A stretch of 64,000 nt of DNA from contig NZ_CP108055.1 of the NCBI RefSeq assembly GCF_036174265.1, forward strand, positions 3,534,001-3,598,000, given 5' to 3'. Every line of letters begins with the position of its first letter. The stretch's first letter is position 1. The notes beneath the pieces are model-generated. The model did no database searches and was not told the origin of the DNA. It saw nothing but the letters and a program-made list of their open reading frames with translations. This stretch comes from Streptomyces sp. NBC_00285 (GTDB lineage Bacteria; Actinomycetota; Actinomycetes; Streptomycetales; Streptomycetaceae). Of this stretch, positions 58,999 to 64,000 are shown one piece after another. The position numbers were made by a program, and so were the translations under genes.

Positions 58999-60188
58999 GG
59001 CGTGGTGGTTCCGTTCTCCGCCTCCCAGCCGATGGGGGCCCGGCCGTGCTGGCGGTGGAGGTGGGGCTTCTCGCGGTCGTGGCACTGGTAGCCGAACCCG
59101 TGCTGGAGGAAGTAGCGGGGCGGCTCGTCCAGTCCCTCCACGACGATGGCACGCTCGTTGATCTCAACGTCGCCGGTCGCGCCGAGGGCGCGCGCCTGCC
59201 GGGTGACCTCCGCCAGATCCGGCCTGACCCAAGCCTCTTTGCACAAGGCGATCTGCCCGGGCGGGCAGATTCGGCACAGCTCGTCGATTCCGAAGTGGCC
59301 GTTGTAGTCGGCCTCACCGTGTGCGTAGGCGACGCCGCAGCTCGTCTTGAGGAACAAGGCCCCCCACGGGGCGCCGCCGGGCTCATTCCGGGACGCGTAC
59401 GCCTCCATGATCCGCTGCTCGGCCAGCTCCGGCATGATCTTCCGCCGCGCCGTCCCGTCGTACGGCGTCGGCAGGCCGTGCGCCTCGTAGTAGGCCCTGA
59501 TCTCGTCACGGAAGAACAGGCCCGTGAACACCGTGGCGTGGGCGTGCAGGGACAGTTCGCGGGCCCGCTCCAGGTGCTCGTCGGAGTCATTGAGACCCGG
59601 CACGATCGGACGCCAGTACAGGACGGTCCGGTAGCGGTCGGCGTGCTCGTACAGCATGCGCAAGCTGTCGGCCGCGTACGTCGAGTTGACCGGCTCGATG
59701 GCCGGGTCGTCGATGCCGGAGTGCGTCACCAGAACGGTCAGGCGCAGTTTCGTGTACGAGTTGAGGACGGCGCAGTCCTCGGCGCTCACGCGCCACCGCG
59801 TGATGACCAGGACGTGGTTGGTCAGACCCCGGTCGTCGAGGTCGCGCAGCACTGCGAACAAGTGCGGTTTGACCACCGGCAGCATCGGGTCCGTGGCCCG
59901 GTTGAACAACTGGATCGGTGTCAGGTGCGGCCGGAAGTAAGGGTGGCCGACCAGGAGGGCGACGGCGGCTTCATCGCTCATCAGGCGCTTCGGCGTCTTC
60001 ATACCGAAGTTGTCGAACAGGTGGCGGACGCAGTAACCGCACTCCAGCGGGCAGCCGACGATGTGGTTGAGCGACAACCCCGACTTGCGGTACTCGATCA
60101 CGTCAGCAAGCGCGGGCTTCAACTCACCGATCTGCTCCACGGTCAGGAGCGGAAGCAGACGGCGGCGCGGTACGACGGGAACGGTCAT
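58995..60188 (-). CDS. Radical SAM protein with extra cysteine cluster
   Basis: The product has 397 aa from ATG at 60188, with GGAGGT six bases upstream. The cluster motif is GCPLECGYC (C46, C50, C53). Near the C-terminus four more cysteines occur in TSCGVAYAHGEADYNGHF and the following DELCRICPPGQIALC, possibly for a second Fe-S cluster. The core includes NRATDPMLPVVKPHLFAVLR and YWRPIVPGLNDSDEHLERAR. The substrate is unknown; the operon suggests a nucleotide, nucleoside or base. Confidence 0.88.
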   Translation of the reverse strand: MTVPVVPRRRLLPLLTVEQIGELKPALADVIEYRKSGLSLNHIVGCPLECGYCVRHLFDNFGMKTPKRLMSDEAAVALLVGHPYFRPHLTPIQLFNRATDPMLPVVKPHLFAVLRDLDDRGLTNHVLVITRWRVSAEDCAVLNSYTKLRLTVLVTHSGIDDPAIEPVNSTYAADSLRMLYEHADRYRTVLYWRPIVPGLNDSDEHLERARELSLHAHATVFTGLFFRDEIRAYYEAHGLPTPYDGTARRKIMPELAEQRIMEAYASRNEPGGAPWGALFLKTSCGVAYAHGEADYNGHFGIDELCRICPPGQIALCKEAWVRPDLAEVTRQARALGATGDVEINERAIVVEGLDEPPRYFLQHGFGYQCHDREKPHLHRQHGRAPIGWEAENGTTTP

Positions 60189-60211
60189 CAGGACCTCCAA
60201 GCGCGGACTGT

Positions 60212-61261
60212 TCAGCGGTCGGTGGGTGTGGGCTGAGCGGGAATGGGTGTGGGGGCGATGAGCAGGCCGCGGCGGTTGGCGCCGAACCAGGTGCCGAAGT
60301 CGCGGCGGGCGGCGTCCGCGTCGTCCGAGGTGTGCACGAGGTTGTGCACGAGGCGCTTCTCGTCAAGGGCGCGCTCCAGGCTGTCGTGGCCGAGGTCGCC
60401 TCGGATCGTGCCGGGCGCCGCCCGCGGTGGGTCGAAGTGGCCGATGAGCTGGCGCAGTCGGTCGTGGATGCCCGGTTCGCCGTGGGCGAGAGCGACGGTC
60501 ACCGCTTTGCCCGCGTAGGCGTCGTCCAGGCATGTGGGGATGTCCCGGTCGGGGAAGTGGTCCGCGTCGGCGAGGAGGTCCCAGTAGTGGACATGGGCCT
60601 GCCACGGCTGCACGGTGACGTTGCGGCGGTTTGCGACCGTGCCGACCGCGGCCTCGATCCGCTCAAGGATGGCGTCTACCACGCCGCGTTCGACGGCATC
60701 CGGTTTGCACAGGATCACCGAACACCGGTCGAAGTCGGCGATCTGCAGACGACGGCCAGGCCCGTACCAAGTCCCGTACTCCCGGCGGGCGCTGGCCGCG
60801 TCGTCACTGGCCTCGACGAGATTACGTACGAGACGGTGCTCCGCCTCGGCCTCCTTGAGGCTGTCGTCGCCCAGGTCACCGCGGATCGTGCCGACCTCTG
60901 CCCGGGCCGGATCGGTGTGCCCGATCAACTGGCGCAGCCGGGCATGGAGGCCGGGTTCACCGTGCGCGAGCGCCACGGTGACCTGCCGGCCCGCGAACGC
61001 GTCATCGATCAAAGTCGGCAGATCGGGAAGGTTACGGCGGCCCGTGTCGGCGAGGAGATCCCGGTAGACGACGTGCGGCTGCCACGGCTCGGCGATCAGG
61101 TCCAGACGGTCCGAGATGGCGATTCCCGCTGCACAGACCATCCCGAGGATCCGGTCGACCAGGCCACGCGCCACGGCGTCGGGTTTGCACAGGATGACCG
61201 CCCAGCGGTCGAAGTCGACGCCCTCGACCACCGCGCCGCTCATCGGCCTACTGCCGCTCAC
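60212..61261 (-). CDS. Tandem nucleoside diphosphate kinase-like protein
   Basis: The product has 349 aa from GTG at 61261, overlapping the preceding stop (GTGA) with GGGGG upstream. Two NDP-kinase domains are repeated with a 160-residue offset: ILCKPDAV at residues 23-30 and 183-190, and VGTIRGDLG/PGTIRGDLG. The catalytic His is present only in the second copy (NLVHTSDD, H310); the first has Glu (NLVEASDD, E150). The first domain may be regulatory or structural. It would charge NDPs to NTPs, perhaps for a modified nucleotide. Confidence 0.85.
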   Translation of the reverse strand: MSGSRPMSGAVVEGVDFDRWAVILCKPDAVARGLVDRILGMVCAAGIAISDRLDLIAEPWQPHVVYRDLLADTGRRNLPDLPTLIDDAFAGRQVTVALAHGEPGLHARLRQLIGHTDPARAEVGTIRGDLGDDSLKEAEAEHRLVRNLVEASDDAASARREYGTWYGPGRRLQIADFDRCSVILCKPDAVERGVVDAILERIEAAVGTVANRRNVTVQPWQAHVHYWDLLADADHFPDRDIPTCLDDAYAGKAVTVALAHGEPGIHDRLRQLIGHFDPPRAAPGTIRGDLGHDSLERALDEKRLVHNLVHTSDDADAARRDFGTWFGANRRGLLIAPTPIPAQPTPTDR

Positions 61262-62280
61262 CGGGAACCCCCACCCGAAGTCGCGGTGCAGACCGGCCAC
61301 TTGTGTTCCATGAGCCAGCGCAGGCCGGGATCGAGCGCGGCCAGGACAGCCGGGTCGACCACGGCGGCCTGGTCGTGCTGGATCTGCCGGTACAGCTCGA
61401 AAAGCAGCACCACCTGTTGCCAGTACGGATCCAGGTCCAGGCTCGCGATGTCCTCGGCGCTGTAGCGGAGCCGGTTCGTACGAAGCGCCTCTTCGTGCTG
61501 CAAGACGTGCGCGACGGTTGATCCCTCGGTGTTCTCCGGCATCGCCGGGAAGTGGAACGAGGGCGGCGCCGGACGGGAATCGGCCTCGTCCAGAACGCGC
61601 TTGACGCGCTCATCGTTGCGGTCGTTGACGTGGGCGGACCCGATGACGTGCGTGTACGTCCCCAGTCGTAGGCCCAGCTGGATGGCCGCGTACTCCTGGA
61701 TCATCGTGAAGGAGAAGACGTCGGACAGCAGGCCGCAGTCGAGGTCGTTCGCCCGCATGTTGCAGACCATGTGCAGTTGGCCGTCGCGCACGAGCAGGTG
61801 CAGTCCGGCCAGGCACGCGACATCGGGGTTGTCGCGGTCGACGAGTTCCTTCGCCGTGAACACCGGCAGGTACCCGCGCTTGCTGTCGACCTCGGTGACC
61901 AGCAGGTCCATCACCTGGTCGAACTGCGACTGCCCGCCACGGGCGGGGCTGAACAGGGCGTGACCGTACGCGGATCCGCCGAGGCGGATGCCGTCGGCGC
62001 TGCTGGAGCGCATGGACGGGGCGTAGTAGCCGATCATTTCGAGGTCCCGGCGACCAGCCAGGTACCAGAGGGCCTCAGCGAACTGGAATACCGGGTTCGC
62101 CTTACGCTCGGCCAGGTACGGCAGGCGCTGGCGGGGATCGGTAAGCCGGAAGCCGACTCCGATCACTTCACGGGCGGCGTTGCCTCGTGCGTCAATCCGA
62201 TGCTCTGGTCGCTCTGTTGCGAGTCGCAACAGAGCGATGTAGGCACCTTCGACGCTGTCGAAGGTCGGTGCTGGGAGCAA
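61258..62280 (-). CDS. Thymidylate-synthase homologue, Asp at the dUMP-specificity site
   Basis: The product has 340 aa from TTG at 62280, with GGAGAG just upstream; a longer frame from 62382 starts inside a hairpin. The catalytic Cys is C156 (NPDVACLAGL), followed exactly 20 residues later by R176 of MRANDLD, as in ThyA. The block GLLSDVFSF aligns without gaps to ThyA GLPFNIASY, so the Asn that reads dUMP is Asp (D187). In the family, Asp here is the mark of dCMP hydroxymethylases. I predict a cytosine-nucleotide methylase or hydroxymethylase. Confidence 0.82.
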   Translation of the reverse strand: MLPAPTFDSVEGAYIALLRLATERPEHRIDARGNAAREVIGVGFRLTDPRQRLPYLAERKANPVFQFAEALWYLAGRRDLEMIGYYAPSMRSSSADGIRLGGSAYGHALFSPARGGQSQFDQVMDLLVTEVDSKRGYLPVFTAKELVDRDNPDVACLAGLHLLVRDGQLHMVCNMRANDLDCGLLSDVFSFTMIQEYAAIQLGLRLGTYTHVIGSAHVNDRNDERVKRVLDEADSRPAPPSFHFPAMPENTEGSTVAHVLQHEEALRTNRLRYSAEDIASLDLDPYWQQVVLLFELYRQIQHDQAAVVDPAVLAALDPGLRWLMEHKWPVCTATSGGGSR

Positions 62281-62342
62281 TGCACTCTCCAGATCGTGAG
62301 AACAAAAGGGAGTCAAGTAGGGCTCAGCAAAAGGGAGTTGAA

Positions 62343-62385
62343 CCCGTGCGCGGCAGTGGATGAGAACGGGGCTGCCGCGCACGGG
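62343..62385. promoter_or_regulatory. Long hairpin upstream of the nucleotide operon
   Basis: Perfect 14-bp arms, CCCGTGCGCGGCAG and its complement, with a 15-base loop, 63 bases before the TTG start of the thymidylate-synthase homologue. It could be a terminator of upstream genes or a leader structure of the operon. No U tract is seen on the minus strand. Confidence 0.55.
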
Positions 62386-62587
62386 GGCCAGGAGCGGGGG
62401 CTGCCCACGGGATCCGTGACGCGGTGACCTGGCCGAGGCCCGGCAGCGTCGATGAACCTGATGGCGCCCGCGTCAGGTCCGGCCATCTGTTGCACGGTCA
62501 TCAGCGACCGACGCGAAGCCGATGACGGGCTGGCAATCTTGCGTCGCGCTGCGCGTGGTCAGCGGCTGTGCCGGTTCCGGTTATCGG

Positions 62588-62761
62588 TTACCTGGTAGTG
62601 GTTGCGTCGTCGCCGTAGAGGCTGTCGGGCGTGTGATTGCGGACGTGTCGGTCCGAGAGAGCCCCTTGGGTGTTCGTCGACTTCGGGTTGGAGTTGTCCT
62701 TGGTGTCCTTCTTGATCTGGGCCATCGCGGCCCTGACGGTGGACTTCTTGTTGCTCGTCAC
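62588..62761 (-). CDS. Small hypothetical protein, 57 aa
   Basis: GTG at 62761 gives VTSNKKSTVRAAMAQIKKDT and an Asn/Asp/Ser-rich end (SLYGDDATTTR). AAAGAGAG lies about eight bases upstream. It is basic at the start and polar later, with no known motif. The 205-base gap to the thymidylate-synthase homologue contains only the hairpin. It may be a small regulatory or toxin-type protein, but nothing proves it. Confidence 0.5.
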   Translation of the reverse strand: MTSNKKSTVRAAMAQIKKDTKDNSNPKSTNTQGALSDRHVRNHTPDSLYGDDATTTR

Positions 62762-62920
62762 GCGTTGCACTCTCTTTCTGCTCTGATCTCATCGGGGACC
62801 ACTCCGGCCGTCGGCAGTCTCAAAGGGACGGTCAGAGCGGCGTCTTGGAAGCCCGTCCCCTGATGTGAGTCCTCCGCCCTGGGCAGGGCGTCAGGGTCTT
62901 CGCAGACAGGGAACGGAAGT

Positions 62921-63436
62921 TCACGACGCGTCGGACGGGACCGGCCGGCCTTCCACGAGATACGCGGGGTGCAGGGACGGGCCTTCCAGCGCCGCGACCG
63001 CAGCTCGAATGCGCCGCTCGGTGTGCGCTCCGGCCACTTCGCCCAGTTGGTGGAGCAGTACGAACCGGTACCCGATCAACTCCGGCTGTTCACCCGGGGC
63101 CGCTTCGGGCAGGACGATCTTCGTGTCGCTCGGCACCGTGCCGAGGTCGTAGACGAGGTTCAGCCCCTCTGTCGCCCCGGTCTCCTCGTTGCGTGGAACG
63201 TAGTCGACCGCAAGGAGCGGTCCCGGCGCGATGATCAGACCCGTTTCCTCGCGCACCTCCCGCGCGCAAGCCAGGTGCGGCGCCTCGTCTCCGTCCGCAC
63301 AGCCGCCCGGCAGTCCAAAGGCTCCGTCCTTGTAACTCTTCTGCACCATGAGCACCGCACCGGTCTCGTCCCGGATGATGGCGAGCGCCCCCGTACGACG
63401 GCGGGGCGGATTCGTGAAGTCGGTGTCCTTATGCAT
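62921..63436 (-). CDS. NUDIX hydrolase
   Basis: The product has 171 aa from ATG at 63436, with GAGGAGAGG upstream. The Nudix box is complete: GGCADGDEAPHLACAREVRE followed by ETGL (pattern G-x5-E-x7-R-E-x2-E-E-x-G). It hydrolyses nucleoside diphosphate-linked compounds, perhaps non-canonical nucleotides. It lies upstream of the nucleotide operon on the same strand, separated by the small gene at 62588, and may serve as a clean-up enzyme for it. Confidence 0.88.
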   Translation of the reverse strand: MHKDTDFTNPPRRRTGALAIIRDETGAVLMVQKSYKDGAFGLPGGCADGDEAPHLACAREVREETGLIIAPGPLLAVDYVPRNEETGATEGLNLVYDLGTVPSDTKIVLPEAAPGEQPELIGYRFVLLHQLGEVAGAHTERRIRAAVAALEGPSLHPAYLVEGRPVPSDAS

Positions 63437-63473
63437 ACCTCTCCTCTGGTCAGCGTTGTCGGAGCCGCTTCTT

Positions 63474-64000
63474 CTAAGCGGCAGAAACGAGGTCGTCCAG
63501 GTCGACGACGGTGACGCCTCGTAGCTCGCGCACGAGTTGCGAGGCCAGGAACCACGGGGTCCACTGCCGGTGCCTGTACGGGAGTGGAATTCGTGCCAGC
63601 TCGCTGTCGAACTCCACGGGTTCAGGGCGTCCGTCGGCACCGGTGCGGTAGAGCGTCCCGATCACTCCGTGCAGCCGCGGCACTCTGGCCCGGAGCGCGA
63701 CAGCTCCGGCCCGCACGAGGTATCCGCACTGGTCGACGGCGGCCTTCGCGTGCTCCAGACATAGAGGCGGCTGGGCCGTGAGATGCCCTTCCCAGCCATC
63801 CGTGGACCTGGTGTCGTGCTGCGCGGCCAGGAACAGGTATCCCAGATGGGTGTGGCTGGGCTGCTGCACGCATACCTGGCACCGCAGTTCTTCCATGCAC
63901 TCGCGCTGCCGCGAAGGGTGCACGTCCCGCCACCGCGGTCTCCCGACGATGTCATTGCCGTGGCGGGACTGGGAGCAGCGTGCCCAGAGGACGCCCCGCT
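63474..64000 (-). CDS. Conserved hypothetical protein, cut by the window edge
   Basis: The frame is open to the right edge, so the start lies beyond 64000. It reads VHPSRQRECMEELRCQVC, then HTHLGYLFLAAQ, LCLEHAKAAVDQCGYLVRAG and LASQLVRELRGVTVVDLDDL. Paired Cys residues suggest a zinc site. Proteins of this layout are common in Streptomyces mobile regions, usually beside regulators; no function is known to me. It ends 37 bases before the NUDIX start, so the two are probably in one operon. Confidence 0.65.
   Translation of the reverse strand, partial: RGVLWARCSQSRHGNDIVGRPRWRDVHPSRQRECMEELRCQVCVQQPSHTHLGYLFLAAQHDTRSTDGWEGHLTAQPPLCLEHAKAAVDQCGYLVRAGAVALRARVPRLHGVIGTLYRTGADGRPEPVEFDSELARIPLPYRHRQWTPWFLASQLVRELRGVTVVDLDDLVSAA

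Noticed and set aside
57800..59590. A single 596-codon protein combining the exonuclease region with the P-loop kinase.
   Set aside because: The first 390 codons are out of frame with the clear DnaQ motifs and lack domain signals. The kinase has its own GTG start overlapping the exonuclease stop.

Overview
The window is high-GC actinobacterial DNA, most likely from a Streptomyces chromosome. The evidence is frequent GTG starts, GC-rich third positions, a phage WhiB-like protein, F420-linked enzymes and many short intergenic gaps with GGAG-type ribosome binding sites. It reads as a chromosomal catabolic segment followed by three mobile elements stacked at one tRNA site.

1-6.9 kb is chromosome-like: a copper amine oxidase with a small membrane protein, a thiolase relic fused to an insertion-sequence relic, a LacI-type regulator divergent from a phytanoyl-CoA-dioxygenase-like enzyme, and a frameshifted, truncated SDR gene. 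A 52-bp core containing the 3' half of a CAU-anticodon tRNA then occurs three times in the same orientation (6999, 13273, 27333). Each copy sits in a unit with GCAGGTCAG repeats at identical spacing, and no copy has the 5' half of the tRNA. This is the footprint of serial integration.

Element 1 (about 7.0-13.3 kb) holds an Rhs toxin C-terminus fused in frame to an IS630 transposase, a candidate immunity gene, and a TetR/SDR/nitroreductase group with a clear operator. Element 2 (13.3-27.3 kb) holds transposase and amidase relics, an aldehyde dehydrogenase, both subunits of an N,N-dimethylformamidase with a permease and a LuxR regulator, an azoreductase/DoxX/F420-reductase group with a MarR regulator, and a small serine recombinase.

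Element 3 (27.4 kb to beyond the right edge) is a siphophage-like prophage read entirely on the minus strand. From right to left it carries a nucleotide-metabolism operon, connector and tail genes (with a GGGAAAA frameshift site and a 1422-aa tape measure), a lysis cassette in which endolysin and holin share one reading frame, and an early region. The early region contains RecT, a Cas4-like exonuclease, a helix-turn-helix protein with iteron-like repeats inside its gene, DNA methyltransferases, a WhiB-like protein, HU, a RuvC-like protein and a possible sliding clamp. Capsid, portal, terminase and integrase are not in the window.

The most novel unit is the seven-gene, mostly start/stop-overlapping operon at 56378-62280. 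It encodes a thymidylate-synthase homologue with Asp at the position that selects dUMP, a doubled NDP kinase whose first copy lacks the catalytic His, a radical SAM protein with extra cysteines, a DnaQ-type exonuclease, a P-loop kinase, an aldo/keto reductase and a NUDIX-like protein. I infer that it makes or handles a modified pyrimidine nucleotide.
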